Position numbers and translations under genes: made by a program
Part shown: piece after piece, positions 45,276 to 53,917 of the stretch
Position numbering within the stretch: position 1 is the first letter of the stretch
Layout of the letters: every line of letters begins with the position of its first letter
Assembly: GCA_934154805.1 (NCBI GenBank)
Contig: CAKPGM010000003.1
Span: 1 to 64,000, forward strand
Direction: 5' to 3'
Origin: an uncultured Clostridia bacterium
GTDB lineage: Bacteria > Bacillota > Clostridia > TANB77 > CAG-508
DNA: 64,000 nucleotides
Notes under the pieces: generated by a model
Told to the model about the DNA's origin: nothing
The model's input: the letters and a program-made list of their open reading frames with translations, nothing else
Databases searched by the model: none

Positions 45276-46604
45276 ATGAAAGTAGGATTTGTATCACTAG
45301 GATGTAGCAAAAATTTAATAGACACAGAAATGATGATAGGTGTATTTAAAAACAATGGATTTACAATTGTAAATAATCCACAAACAGCAGACATTATCGT
45401 AATAAACACTTGTGGATTTATTGAACCAGCAAAGGAAGAAGCAATAAACACAATATTAGAAATGGCTGAATACAAAAAAACAGGAAAGTGTAAAATATTA
45501 GTAGCAACAGGATGCCTTGTAGAAAGATATAAAGAAGAACTAGAAAAAGCACTTCCAGAAGTCGATATTTTCTTAAAATATAGCGACTATGCAGAAGAAA
45601 AAGGAAAATCAGCAGAAGTATTTGCCAAAGTACTAAAAAAGATTGCAGAAAATATAGAAGTAGAAAAATCAGAATTAGACTTTATGGACAGAGTTGTAAC
45701 AACTGGCAACAACTATGCATATCTAAGAATCGCAGAGGGATGTAGCAACAGATGTACATATTGTGCAATTCCATATATAAGAGGGGCTTTTGTTAGCAGA
45801 AAAATAGAAGATATACTAGAAGAAGCGGAAATGTTAGTAAAATCAGGAAGAAAAGAACTAATACTAATAGCACAAGATACTTCAAAATACGGAGTAGATA
45901 TATATGGAAAACCACAGCTTGCCAAACTTTTAACAGAACTATGCAAAATAAAAGATTTAAAATGGATTAGATTTTTATATACATATCCAGAAGACATTAC
46001 AGATGAGCTAATAGAAGTAGTAAAAAAGGAAGATAAAATATGCAAATACTTTGATATGCCAATACAACACATTTCGGATAGAGTTCTAAAGAGAATGAAC
46101 AGAAAGTGTACAGGAGAAAGCATTAGAAAGGTAATAGAAAAACTAAGAAAAGAAATTCCTAATGTAATAATCAGAACAACTGTAATGGTTGGATTCCCAG
46201 GAGAAACCAACGAAGACTTTGAAGAATTATATAACTTTATCAAAGAAACTAAATTTGATAAGCTAGGAGCATTTTCTTACTCGAAGGAAGATGGAACACC
46301 AGCATCAAGACTAAAAGAGCAAATACATCCAATGACTAAAAAATCTAGATATAATAAAATAATGAAACTACAAAAAGAAATATCAAAACAAAATGAACAG
46401 AAACTATTAGGAAGAGAATTAGAAATCTTAATAGAAGATATGAGTTTTGATAAAAAATACTATGTAGGAAGAAGTTATATGGATGTACCAGAAATAGATG
46501 GAGTAGCATATATCAAAAATAATACAGACCAAAACTTAATAGGACAATACATAAAAGCAAAAGTGATAGAAGTAAAAGACTATGACGTAATATGTGAATT
46601 GTAA
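45276..46604 (+). CDS. rimO: ribosomal protein S12 methylthiotransferase RimO
   Basis: A 442-residue radical SAM enzyme that thiomethylates Asp of ribosomal protein S12. The N-terminal UPF0004 cysteines are present (SLGCSKNLIDTEMM, NTCGFIEPAKEEA, TGCLVERY), then the radical SAM CSNRCTYCAIP, and a C-terminal TRAM domain. The second start at 45276 is preferred because AAGGATGG lies at proper distance; the first ATG is nine bases upstream. Confidence 0.94.
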   Translation: MKVGFVSLGCSKNLIDTEMMIGVFKNNGFTIVNNPQTADIIVINTCGFIEPAKEEAINTILEMAEYKKTGKCKILVATGCLVERYKEELEKALPEVDIFLKYSDYAEEKGKSAEVFAKVLKKIAENIEVEKSELDFMDRVVTTGNNYAYLRIAEGCSNRCTYCAIPYIRGAFVSRKIEDILEEAEMLVKSGRKELILIAQDTSKYGVDIYGKPQLAKLLTELCKIKDLKWIRFLYTYPEDITDELIEVVKKEDKICKYFDMPIQHISDRVLKRMNRKCTGESIRKVIEKLRKEIPNVIIRTTVMVGFPGETNEDFEELYNFIKETKFDKLGAFSYSKEDGTPASRLKEQIHPMTKKSRYNKIMKLQKEISKQNEQKLLGRELEILIEDMSFDKKYYVGRSYMDVPEIDGVAYIKNNTDQNLIGQYIKAKVIEVKDYDVICEL

Positions 46605-46609
46605 AAAAG

Positions 46610-46652
46610 ACTGCCAACAAGGTGAAAATACTTTGTTGGCAGTTATTTTATT
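46610..46652 (+). terminator. terminator after rimO
   Basis: An 11-bp stem (ACTGCCAACAA/TTGTTGGCAGT) is followed by TATTTTATT. Confidence 0.75.
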
Positions 46653-46677
46653 GTCGAACTTTGACATACGATTTTGC

Positions 46678-46706
46678 TGGACAAGTAGATGCTTTCAGGG
46701 TATAAT
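46678..46706 (+). promoter_or_regulatory. promoter upstream of the Rpn-type gene
   Basis: TGGACA lies 17 bases from TATAAT (46701-46706), giving a 5' leader of about 165 bases. TTGTCGAA, a perfect Spo0A-box word, stands at 46651-46658 just upstream. The leader shows no obvious gene. Confidence 0.45.
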
Positions 46707-46875
46707 ACAAATATAATTATAAGTGAATTCGAATTTACATTTTTGATCAAAAGAAAATTAAAATCTAAAAACTTCCCAGAAAAAATAAATTAATAGAGAG
46801 TAAAAAAAAATGTAAAATACTTTACTAAATAGTTGAAAATAAAAGAATTATTTGGTAAAATAAGAAAGGAATAGA

Positions 46876-47862
46876 ATGGAAAAAAATAATAAAGAAAACA
46901 GAGGACTTTCTCAAAAAGAAATTGATGAAATAATTGATAAAATAATAGAACAAGAACCAGTAAAAGAAATAAAAGAACATTTAATAAAATATGAAAGAGA
47001 ATATAGAAGAAAAAGAGATCAAGGGCAATTAGAAAACGATCAATTAAAAGAAGAAAGTGAAACATATGATAAAACAATAAATCATCCACACGACAAAGCG
47101 GTAAGATTAATGCTTTCAAATTCACAAGAGGCAGCAAACCTAATAAATCTAGCACTAAAAAAGAAAGATTTTATAAAAGCAATTGAAATAGAACAATACA
47201 AAAGTAGCTTTGTAACAAAATTGTACAAGAATAAAGAATCAGATATTGTATATAAAGACTTAAAGAATAAAGGAATATACTACTTAATAGAGCATCAAAG
47301 TAAACAAGATAAAATGATGCCAGTAAGAATAGCAGAATATAGTATAGAAATAATGAGAGAAGCACTAGACTTAGCAAAAAAAGAGAAAAACTATGAAATT
47401 CCAAGAGTAATACCAATAGTATTATATACAGGAGAAGGAAAATGGAAAGTATCAAAGTCACTAGAAGATATACAAGCAAAAATACCAGAAATTACTTTAC
47501 CATCGATAGGAAACTATAATCTTGTAGATATAAATACATATAGTGATGAAGAACTGTTAGATGCAGAGGGAGCATTACCAAAGATGTTATTAATGGAAAA
47601 GAAGAGTATCACTATAGAAAAAAAGATTAAGAAAATAGAAGAATGTAAATTTTCAGAAGACGAAAGAGAAAGAATAAGCATATATATAACCAATATAATA
47701 AGAGAAATAGATACAAATTTAGCAGAAAGACTGCTAGAAAAAATAAATAAAGATGAGGAGGAAGATAGTATGAGATTTGGGCAAGAATTAGTAAATTATT
47801 GGTACGAGGGAGTAGCAAAGGGAGAAGAGAAACGGAAGAAAAGAAGGAGAAAAAGAAGGTAA
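46876..47862 (+). CDS. Rpn-family PD-(D/E)XK nuclease, frame broken near the C-terminus
   Basis: A 328-residue protein of the recombination-promoting nuclease / PD-(D/E)XK transposase-like family: NHPHDKAVRLMLSN start, IYYLIEHQSKQDKMMPVRIAEYSIEIM core with the catalytic EHQ, then VIPIVLYTGEGKWK. The N-terminal ~55 residues are a highly charged extension. The chain ends in an Arg/Lys-only stretch (EEKRKKRRRKRR) because of frame loss in an AG-rich tract; the natural C-terminal helix is found in other frames up to 48011. Confidence 0.8.
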   Translation: MEKNNKENRGLSQKEIDEIIDKIIEQEPVKEIKEHLIKYEREYRRKRDQGQLENDQLKEESETYDKTINHPHDKAVRLMLSNSQEAANLINLALKKKDFIKAIEIEQYKSSFVTKLYKNKESDIVYKDLKNKGIYYLIEHQSKQDKMMPVRIAEYSIEIMREALDLAKKEKNYEIPRVIPIVLYTGEGKWKVSKSLEDIQAKIPEITLPSIGNYNLVDINTYSDEELLDAEGALPKMLLMEKKSITIEKKIKKIEECKFSEDERERISIYITNIIREIDTNLAERLLEKINKDEEEDSMRFGQELVNYWYEGVAKGEEKRKKRRRKRR

Positions 47863-48011
47863 AAAAATTCGGAAAAATAGAAGGAGCAAAAGAAAATCAA
47901 ATAAAAGTTATAAAAAGGATGTTAAAAGATAACTTAAAAATAGAGCTAATAAAAAAATATTCTGGAGCAACTGATGAAGAAATAGAACAAGCAAAAGCAG
48001 AAAATAAATAG
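47863..48011 (+). pseudogene. detached C-terminal tail of the Rpn-type protein
   Basis: The frame continuing through here reads KIEGAKENQIKVIKRMLKD and ends in KKYSGATDEEIEQAKAENK, the usual Rpn C-terminal helix pair. A third frame supplies GRKEGEKEGKK between it and the main gene. Reconnecting the protein needs two small indels in the purine-only tract 47820-47875. Confidence 0.6.
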
Positions 48012-48040
48012 CATATTTATCAATAAAATATTTGTACTAA

Positions 48041-48068
48041 TAATGCCAGTAATTTTTATTACTGGCAA
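48041..48068 (+). terminator. terminator after the Rpn-type gene
   Basis: A 10-bp stem (TGCCAGTAAT/ATTACTGGCA) with a T-rich loop lies just before the rubrerythrin promoter. Confidence 0.65.
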
Positions 48069-48087
48069 ATATAATTATTAAAATAAC

Positions 48088-48116
48088 TTGACTTTTTAGC
48101 TAAAAAATAATATAAA
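48088..48116 (+). promoter_or_regulatory. promoter of rubrerythrin
   Basis: TTGACT lies 17 bases from TATAAA (48111-48116). Confidence 0.65.
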
Positions 48117-48166
48117 ATATATGACAAGTAAATCTTGTTAAAATACAACATATGGAGGTAAATAAC

Positions 48167-48700
48167 ATGGAATTAAAAGGCTCTAAAACAGAGAAAAATC
48201 TAATGGAAGCTTTTGCAGGAGAATCACAAGCAAGAAATAAATATACATATTTTGCAAGTGTTGCAAAAAAAGAAGGATATGAACAAATAGCAGAGCTATT
48301 CCTAGAAACAGCAGAAAACGAAAAAGAACACGCTAAAATACATTTTAAATATCTAAATGGAATAGGGGATACAAAAGCAAACTTAGCATCTGCAGCAGCA
48401 GGAGAAAATTTTGAATGGACAGATATGTATGACAGAATGGCAAAAGAAGCTGATGAAGAAGGATTTACAGAGATAGCTGCAAAATTTAGAGGAATAGCTG
48501 CAATAGAAAAAGAACATGAAGCAAGATACAGAAAATTGTTAGAAAATCTAGAGAATGGAGAAGTATTCAAAAAAGGAAGCATTACTATTTGGAAATGTAG
48601 AAATTGTGGACATATAGTAGTTGGAACTGAAGCTCCAAAAGTTTGTCCAGTTTGCAATCATCCACAATCATTCTTTGAAGTAAAAGCAGAAAATTATTAA
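48167..48700 (+). CDS. rbr: rubrerythrin
   Basis: A 177-residue non-haem iron peroxidase that removes hydrogen peroxide in anaerobes. The four-helix di-iron domain shows [31 protein letters not shown] and [15 protein letters not shown]. The C-terminal rubredoxin-type iron site is WKCRNCGH with [13 protein letters not shown]. The ATG at 48167 follows TGGAGG; an in-frame ATG overlaps that site. The dut gene follows 17 bases later. Confidence 0.96.
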   Translation: MELKGSKTEKNLMEAFAGESQARNKYTYFASVAKKEGYEQIAELFLETAENEKEHAKIHFKYLNGIGDTKANLASAAAGENFEWTDMYDRMAKEADEEGFTEIAAKFRGIAAIEKEHEARYRKLLENLENGEVFKKGSITIWKCRNCGHIVVGTEAPKVCPVCNHPQSFFEVKAENY

Positions 48701-48717
48701 TAGAAGGAGAAATTATT

Positions 48718-49179
48718 ATGGCAAGAACAAGAGGATTTGAAATAGCAAAAGGATTTGAAGATAAAGGAATCAACTTACCTGAAAGAAAAACAAAGTATGC
48801 AGCTGGATATGATGTAGAAGCTGCTGAGGATTGTGTTGTTCCAGCTTTTAAACCAGGAATGGCACCAACACTTATAAAAACAGGAATAAAAGCATATATG
48901 CAAGACGATGAAATGCTATGTCTATATAATAGAAGCTCAAACCCAAAGAAAAAAGGATTAGTATTAGCAAATAGTGTTGGAATAATTGATAAAGACTATT
49001 ATGGAAATCCAGACAATGATGGACATATAATGTTCGCTTTTTATAATGTTAAAGATACAGATACAGAAATAAAAAAAGGAGATTGTATAGGACAGGCAAT
49101 ATTTGAAAAGTATTTAGTAACAGATACAGACAATGCAGAAGGGGAAAGACTAGGAGGATTTGGTTCGACAAATAAATAA
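48718..49179 (+). CDS. dut: dUTP diphosphatase
   Basis: A 153-residue trimeric-type dUTPase that keeps uracil out of DNA. Motifs: AAGYDVEAAEDCVV (1), LYNRSSNPKKKGLVLANS (2), VGIIDKDYYGNPDNDGHI (3), GDCIGQAIFEKY (4) and GERLGGFGSTNK (5). GAAGGAGAAATT precedes the ATG. It is co-transcribed with rubrerythrin. Confidence 0.92.
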   Translation: MARTRGFEIAKGFEDKGINLPERKTKYAAGYDVEAAEDCVVPAFKPGMAPTLIKTGIKAYMQDDEMLCLYNRSSNPKKKGLVLANSVGIIDKDYYGNPDNDGHIMFAFYNVKDTDTEIKKGDCIGQAIFEKYLVTDTDNAEGERLGGFGSTNK

Positions 49180-49260
49180 GACATAAGCGGTAAACATAAA
49201 AAACTTTTTACATGCAATAACCTGAAAACCTTGAAAATAAAGGAATAGATGGCAAGAGAA

Positions 49261-49295
49261 AAAATGGTAAAAGCTTTGACTTTTACCATTTTTTG
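49261..49295 (+). terminator. terminator of rbr-dut, overlapping the carD promoter
   Basis: A perfect 13-bp stem (49261-49273 with 49280-49292) is followed by TT. The -35 box of carD is in its loop and right arm. Confidence 0.75.
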
Positions 49296-49304
49296 TGGTA
49301 TAAT
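49276..49304 (+). promoter_or_regulatory. promoter of carD
   Basis: TTGACT (49276-49281) lies 17 bases from a perfect TATAAT (49299-49304). Confidence 0.7.
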
Positions 49305-49374
49305 AGAAATGTAGTTTAAATAGAGCAACCTTTATCAACTCTAATTTAATTATAGTATGGAAGGAGATAATTAG

Positions 49375-49947
49375 ATGTTTAATGTTGGTGACAAAATCGT
49401 ATATCCAATGCACGGAGCAGGAACAATAGATGCAATAGAGCAAAAAGATATTCTAGGAGAAAAACAAGATTACTATATAATCAAAATGCCTGGAGAAGTA
49501 AAGGTTATGGTTCCAATTGCAAAAGCAAGTGATGTAGGCGTAAGAAGAGTAATAAATAAAGAAGAAGCTGGAAAAGTTTTGCAAGTACTAGAAGCAAACG
49601 AAACAGAAATGTCAAATAGCTGGAATAAAAGATATAAAGAAAATATGGATAAAATGAAAACAGGGGATATATACGAAGTAGCCGATGTAGTAAGAAATTT
49701 AAGCTACAAACAAAAAGAAAAAGGATTATCTACTGGAGAGAAAAAGATGCTAAACAATGCTAAACAAATTTTAGTAAGTGAATTAGTATTAGCAGAGCAT
49801 GCGTCAGAAAATGAAGTACAAAATTTAGTAGAGAATAAAATAAACTTATCATTTGAAGAACATAAAAACTTAGAGCAACCTACTATGGATGCAACAAACA
49901 TAGTAAGCAAATTTATACCATTCAATGATAATTCAGATTTAAACTAA
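49375..49947 (+). CDS. CarD-family transcriptional regulator
   Basis: A 190-residue protein with the RNA-polymerase-interacting domain (VGDKIVYPMHGAGTIDAIEQ, YYIIKMPGEVKVMVP, VGVRRVI) and a helical DNA-binding C-domain (SWNKRYKENMDKMKTGDIYEVADVVRNL, EKKMLNNAKQILVSELVLA). CarD proteins stabilise the open promoter complex, notably at rRNA promoters. The C-terminal ~30 residues are a polar extension. AAGGAGAT precedes the ATG. Confidence 0.92.
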   Translation: MFNVGDKIVYPMHGAGTIDAIEQKDILGEKQDYYIIKMPGEVKVMVPIAKASDVGVRRVINKEEAGKVLQVLEANETEMSNSWNKRYKENMDKMKTGDIYEVADVVRNLSYKQKEKGLSTGEKKMLNNAKQILVSELVLAEHASENEVQNLVENKINLSFEEHKNLEQPTMDATNIVSKFIPFNDNSDLN

Positions 49948-49965
49948 AAAGAGAAAATTTACATT

Positions 49966-50017
49966 AAGAGAATAATATAATTTTTTTATAATATTAAAGA
50001 AATTATATTATTCTCTT
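49966..50017 (+). other. long perfect hairpin between carD and dnaG
   Basis: Eighteen bases at 49966-49983 pair perfectly with 50000-50017. No T-run follows, so it is not a textbook terminator; the interval up to dnaG holds no gene. Confidence 0.6.
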
Positions 50018-50125
50018 GATTATTGCCTGTAAACAATAATATTAGTTTACATATTGTGGAAAACAAAGAAGGAAAACAGGAGTTTCTGTCGAATATATAA
50101 TTATATAGAAAGGTAATGAAAAATA

Positions 50126-51919
50126 GTGAGGTATAGTGACGAATTATTAGACGAGATAAAAAGTAAAAATGACATTATAGATATAGTTTCACAATACGTG
50201 GTTTTAAAAAGATCAGGTAGAAATTACATGGGACTATGTCCATTTCATAAAGAAAAATCTCCTTCATTTTGTGTTTCTCCAGACAAGCAAATATTTCATT
50301 GCTTTGGATGTGGAGTAGGCGGAAATGTAATTCACTTTATAGGAAAAATAGAAAATTTAAATTTCATAGAATCATTAGAACTACTTGCCAATAGAGCAGG
50401 AATAGAATTACCTAAATCAGGAAATGCAGAAGATGATAGAATATCAAGATTAAAATCAAGAGTATATGAGTTAAACAAATGTGCAGCAGAGTTTTATCAT
50501 CAAAACTTATACAAACCAACAGCAAAACCAGCGCAAGAATATGTTAAAAAAAGAAGATTAGATAATAGAACATTAAAAGCGTTTAAAATAGGATATTCTG
50601 GAAGGTTTAACGAACTTTACACAGAGTTACATTCTAAAGGTTTTACAGAAGAAGAGATATTGGCATCATGTCTAGTAAATAAAAATCAGGATGGAAAATT
50701 TATAGATAGATTTAGAAATAGATTAATGTTTCCAATATTTGATGCAAGAGATAGAGTTATTGCTTTTGGTGGTAGAGTTTTAGATGATAGCAAACCTAAA
50801 TACATAAATTCGCCAGAAGATATTGTATATAGTAAGGGTAGACATTTATTTGCATATAACTTAGCAAAAAAGGATAATCCTAAAACAATAATTATAGTAG
50901 AAGGCTATATGGATGCTGTTTCACTTCATCAAAGAGGAATAAGCAATGCTGTGGCATCACTTGGAACAGCCTTAACAGAAGCGCAAGGTAGACTTCTAAG
51001 AAGAAGTTGTGAGAAAGTTGTAATAGGATATGACGCAGATGGAGCTGGACAAGCAGCTACATTAAGAGGATTAGAAATATTGCAAAACTTAGGATGTGAC
51101 ATAAGAATATTACAAATAGAAGGAGCAAAAGATCCTGATGAATTTGTTGTAAAATATGGTCCGGAGAGATTTCAAAAATATGTAGATAGTGCAATATCAT
51201 TAGTAGAATTTAAAGTAAAAATGTTAAAAAGACAATTAAACTTAGAAAATGTAAATGACAAAATAAAGTTCTTGAATGAAGTTGCAAATATTCTCTCAAA
51301 AATAGAAAACAATATGGAAAGAGAAGTTTACATTGACAAAATTTCTTTAGAATACAAAGTGTCAAAAGAAGCAATATATGCAGAAGTAAACAAAAAATTA
51401 TATGGAAACAATCAATCTGAGAAAAAGCTAGAAAGACCAGTAACAACAATAAGAGAAGTAAAACAAGATGTAGCAGAAAAAGAAGTTGATGAAAAAACAA
51501 AAAAGACAGAAAGTCTAATTATATATTTATTAATCAATTATCCAGACAAAAGCTTTGTAAGATTAGAAAGCATAGTAAAGAATAATCTCATAAAAATGGA
51601 GAAAAATAGGCAAATAACAAATAAGTTGTATGAAGAACATAGAAAAGGTAATATTAATATAGAGAATATAATAGATTTATTTGAAGACGAAAATATAGTA
51701 AATTATTTGTCTGGTATTATGTCGTCAAATTTTGAAATTACGGATGTAGACAAATGTATAGATGACGTAATGCTTACATATAAAAAGGAAATATTATTAC
51801 AAAAGCGTAATGATATTCTAAACAAGCTAAATAACCCAAATACACTAACCAAAGATGAAATAGCTAATTTAGAAGAAGAATTAAATAGTGTAATAATCCA
51901 ATTAGCTAAAATAAAATAG
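50126..51919 (+). CDS. dnaG: DNA primase
   Basis: A 597-residue primase. It starts at GTG with [20 protein letters not shown]. The zinc domain is [17 protein letters not shown] with [11 protein letters not shown]; the TOPRIM catalytic core has [17 protein letters not shown] and [13 protein letters not shown]. The C-terminal helicase-binding part is Lys-rich and less conserved. rpoD follows 16 bases after the stop, the classical primase-sigma operon. Confidence 0.96.
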   Translation: MRYSDELLDEIKSKNDIIDIVSQYVVLKRSGRNYMGLCPFHKEKSPSFCVSPDKQIFHCFGCGVGGNVIHFIGKIENLNFIESLELLANRAGIELPKSGNAEDDRISRLKSRVYELNKCAAEFYHQNLYKPTAKPAQEYVKKRRLDNRTLKAFKIGYSGRFNELYTELHSKGFTEEEILASCLVNKNQDGKFIDRFRNRLMFPIFDARDRVIAFGGRVLDDSKPKYINSPEDIVYSKGRHLFAYNLAKKDNPKTIIIVEGYMDAVSLHQRGISNAVASLGTALTEAQGRLLRRSCEKVVIGYDADGAGQAATLRGLEILQNLGCDIRILQIEGAKDPDEFVVKYGPERFQKYVDSAISLVEFKVKMLKRQLNLENVNDKIKFLNEVANILSKIENNMEREVYIDKISLEYKVSKEAIYAEVNKKLYGNNQSEKKLERPVTTIREVKQDVAEKEVDEKTKKTESLIIYLLINYPDKSFVRLESIVKNNLIKMEKNRQITNKLYEEHRKGNINIENIIDLFEDENIVNYLSGIMSSNFEITDVDKCIDDVMLTYKKEILLQKRNDILNKLNNPNTLTKDEIANLEEELNSVIIQLAKIK

Positions 51920-51935
51920 GGAGGTTTATATTTTA

Positions 51936-53045
51936 ATGAAAGAAGAAAATAATAACATAGAGAAAGTAGAAGACAAAGTAGATAATATAATAAAAAAAGC
52001 GAAAGCGTCTGGAAAAATGACATATGGAGAGCTTGCAAGTGAATTAGATGAAGCAAATACAGACCAAATAGAAAAAGTATTTGATGCTTTTGAAGATATG
52101 GGAGTAAGAGTTCTAAAAGATGACGATTTAGATTTAGAAGAGCCAGATTTAGACGAATTGGAAGCGGTAGAAGACATAAAAGTAGAAGATATAGATTTAA
52201 ATAATATGGATGGTATCAATATAGACGATCCTGTTAGAATGTATCTTAGAGAAATAGGTAGAATTCCACTTTTGACATATGATGAAGAGTTGAAACTTGC
52301 AAAAAAAGTTTTAGAGGGAGATGAAGCTGCAAAACAAAAATTAGCAGAATCAAACTTAAGACTTGTTGTAAGTATTGCTAAAAAATATGTTGGTAGAGGA
52401 ATGTTGTTCTTAGATTTAATCCAAGAAGGAAATATGGGATTAATAAAAGCAGTAGAAAAATTCGATTATACAAAAGGATATAAATTCAGTACTTATGCAA
52501 CTTGGTGGATAAGACAGGCAATAACAAGAGCTATTGCAGATCAAGCTAGAACAATAAGAATTCCTGTTCATATGGTTGAAACTATTAATAAATTAATAAG
52601 AGTATCAAGACACTTATTACAACAATTGGGAAGAGAACCAACCCCAGAAGAAATAGCAGAAGAGATGGAAATTCCTGTTGAAAGAGTTGTTGAAATACAA
52701 AAAATAGCACAAGATCCAGTATCATTAGAAACTCCAATAGGAGAAGAAGATGATAGCCACTTAGGAGATTTTATACAAGATGACGAAAGCCCAGCTCCAC
52801 AAGATGCAGCAGCATACACTCTTTTAAGAGAACAATTAGAGGAAGTAATGAAAACACTTACTCCAAGAGAAGCTAAAGTTCTAAAGCTAAGATTTGGACT
52901 AGAAGATGGCAAAACAAGAACTTTGGAAGAGGTTGGAAGAGAGTTCCAAGTTACTAGAGAGAGAATAAGACAAATAGAAGCAAAAGCTTTAAGAAAACTA
53001 CGTCATCCAAGTAGAAGCAAAAAACTAAAAGATTATATGAATTAA
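51936..53045 (+). CDS. rpoD: RNA polymerase primary sigma factor (RpoD/SigA)
   Basis: A 369-residue housekeeping sigma factor. A shortened, acidic region 1.1 is followed by 1.2 ([16 protein letters not shown]), region 2 ([54 protein letters not shown]), region 3 and region 4 ([40 protein letters not shown]). GGGAGG precedes the ATG. It recognises the TTGACA/TATAAT promoters seen across the window. Confidence 0.97.
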   Translation: MKEENNNIEKVEDKVDNIIKKAKASGKMTYGELASELDEANTDQIEKVFDAFEDMGVRVLKDDDLDLEEPDLDELEAVEDIKVEDIDLNNMDGINIDDPVRMYLREIGRIPLLTYDEELKLAKKVLEGDEAAKQKLAESNLRLVVSIAKKYVGRGMLFLDLIQEGNMGLIKAVEKFDYTKGYKFSTYATWWIRQAITRAIADQARTIRIPVHMVETINKLIRVSRHLLQQLGREPTPEEIAEEMEIPVERVVEIQKIAQDPVSLETPIGEEDDSHLGDFIQDDESPAPQDAAAYTLLREQLEEVMKTLTPREAKVLKLRFGLEDGKTRTLEEVGREFQVTRERIRQIEAKALRKLRHPSRSKKLKDYMN

Positions 53046-53058
53046 TTTTGAAAATAAT

Positions 53059-53092
53059 AAATGTCACATTCTATTCAGTGAATGTGACATTT
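53059..53092 (+). terminator. terminator of dnaG-rpoD
   Basis: A perfect 13-bp stem (53059-53071 with 53080-53092), followed by ACTTTTATT. Confidence 0.8.
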
Positions 53093-53163
53093 ACTTTTAT
53101 TATGTAAAAAATAAATCTACCGTTTTAGGTAGATTATTTATTTGGTAGCGATGAGTGGATTCG
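53088..53163 (-). repeat. duplicated tRNA-Met 3' end with terminator
   Basis: This stretch repeats 53224-53301 with only a few changes: the T-arm half and acceptor strand of tRNA-Met with CCA, the same hairpin terminator, and an A/T tail. The period is 138 bp. No tRNA 5' half is attached; the element lies upstream of it instead. Confidence 0.85.
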
Positions 53164-53198
53164 TCGAGCCGCGTCGGGAAAAATGTCAATCGTGACAT
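53100..53198 (-). CDS. micro-ORF inside element copy B (32 codons)
   Basis: An ATG nine bases after AGGAGG opens MSRLTFFPTRLDESTHRYQ and continues through the duplicated tRNA end and its terminator. The first 11 residues match the copy A frame at nine positions, with two conservative changes (W/L, I/F) and two silent codon changes. Expression is unproven; the hairpin covers the start codon. Confidence 0.3.
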   Translation of the reverse strand: MSRLTFFPTRLDESTHRYQINNLPKTVDLFFT

Positions 53199-53223
53199 TT
53201 TTCTGATCCTCCTTTTCGAATCC
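53157..53223 (-). mobile_element. tRNA-linked short element, copy B
   Basis: Read on the minus strand the unit opens GGATTCGAAAAGGAGGATCAG, has a 10-bp hairpin (AAAAATGTCA/TGACATTTTT), then CCCGACGCGGCTCG and closes CGAATCC. Outer ends match the T-loop of tRNA-Met (TTCGAATCC), while copy A matches tRNA-Phe. The inner hairpin differs from copy A by paired changes that keep the stem. It is placed between the real tRNA-Met terminator and the duplicated 3' end. Confidence 0.7.
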
Positions 53224-53242
53224 ACATTTGCTTTTGTTATGT

Positions 53243-53276
53243 AAAAAAATAAATCTACCGTTTTAGGTAGATTATT
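53243..53276 (-). terminator. terminator of tRNA-Met
   Basis: A TCTACC/GGTAGA stem read on the minus strand with a T-run; the same structure recurs 138 bp further downstream. Confidence 0.75.
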
Positions 53277-53280
53277 TATT

Positions 53281-53357
53281 TGGTAGCGATGAGTGGATTC
53301 GAACCGCTGACCTAACGGGTATGAACCGTTTGCTCTAGCCAACTGAGCTACATCGCC
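53281..53357 (-). tRNA. tRNA-Met (CAT)
   Basis: A full cloverleaf on the minus strand: acceptor GGCGATG/CATCGCT (first pair G-U), anticodon stem AACGG/CCGTT around TTCATAC, anticodon CAT, T-loop TTCGAAT, and CCA. The T-stem AGCGG/CCACT has a C-A mismatch at the middle pair. The mismatch falls exactly where the duplicated segment begins. Confidence 0.92.
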
Positions 53358-53376
53358 ATTTATAATGACAAATAAT

Positions 53377-53405
53377 ATTATAAACGCAAAAAATAAATTT
53401 GTCAA
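53377..53405 (-). promoter_or_regulatory. promoter of tRNA-Met
   Basis: On the minus strand a perfect TTGACA lies 17 bases from a perfect TATAAT, about 20 bases before the tRNA. Confidence 0.75.
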
Positions 53406-53470
53406 TAGAAAAATCAAAAAATGAGAGTTTAGCAGATAAAAAAATCAGAAAATGATAGTTCAAGAGTATC

Positions 53471-53506
53471 AAAAAAGAATTTAGAGTTTTATCTAAATCC
53501 TTTTTT
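53471..53506 (-). terminator. terminator of the gene at 53521-53820
   Basis: A 15-bp stem with one mismatch (AAAAAAG-ATTTAGA type) ends in TTTTTT on the minus strand. Confidence 0.7.
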
Positions 53507-53520
53507 ATGAGAAATATATA

Positions 53521-53820
53521 TTATTGTTCTAATTCTTTGTCTTCTCTAGCTGATTTAGTTGGTGTACTTCTTGTTTTAGAGCTTGATTTTACTCTATTAG
53601 AAGAATCAACTTTTAACTCCTCGTCTAGTTTTGGTTTTCTGCCACCTTTTTTAGCAGGAGCTTGTAGCTCTTCATAAAACTTATTTAAACGAGAATCTAT
53701 ATCTTGTTGATTTTGCTTTAATTCTGCTGGTAATTCAACATCAGCATCTGTTTCTCCTCTGTTAAGAAGAGTATCTATAAGTACAAAAAAAGGGAATTTT
53801 TTCTTTTCTTTAATTTCCAT
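53521..53820 (-). CDS. hypothetical basic protein
   Basis: A 99-residue protein. It opens MEIKEKKKFPFFVLIDTLLNRGE, a short conserved-looking segment, then a helical stretch (QNQQDIDSRLNKFYEEL), and a disordered Ser/Lys/Arg-rich tail (KKGGRKPKLDEELKVDSS). The only GGAGG lies 27 bases before the ATG, with a small CTTAGC/GCTAAG hairpin between them. There is no membrane segment. I do not recognise the family. Confidence 0.6.
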   Translation of the reverse strand: MEIKEKKKFPFFVLIDTLLNRGETDADVELPAELKQNQQDIDSRLNKFYEELQAPAKKGGRKPKLDEELKVDSSNRVKSSSKTRSTPTKSAREDKELEQ

Positions 53821-53917
53821 ATTATTTTTCTTAGCCTAAGCTAAGATTCACCTCCGATTAATTAAAATAAATCATTATTATATATAGTATATCATAAAAA
53901 TATTAATAAATCAAGCT

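Noticed and set aside
53411..53461. Imperfect tandem of about 25 bases (AAAAATCAAAAAATGAGAGTT type)
   Set aside because: Low-complexity A-rich intergenic DNA with few informative positions; no feature can be supported.
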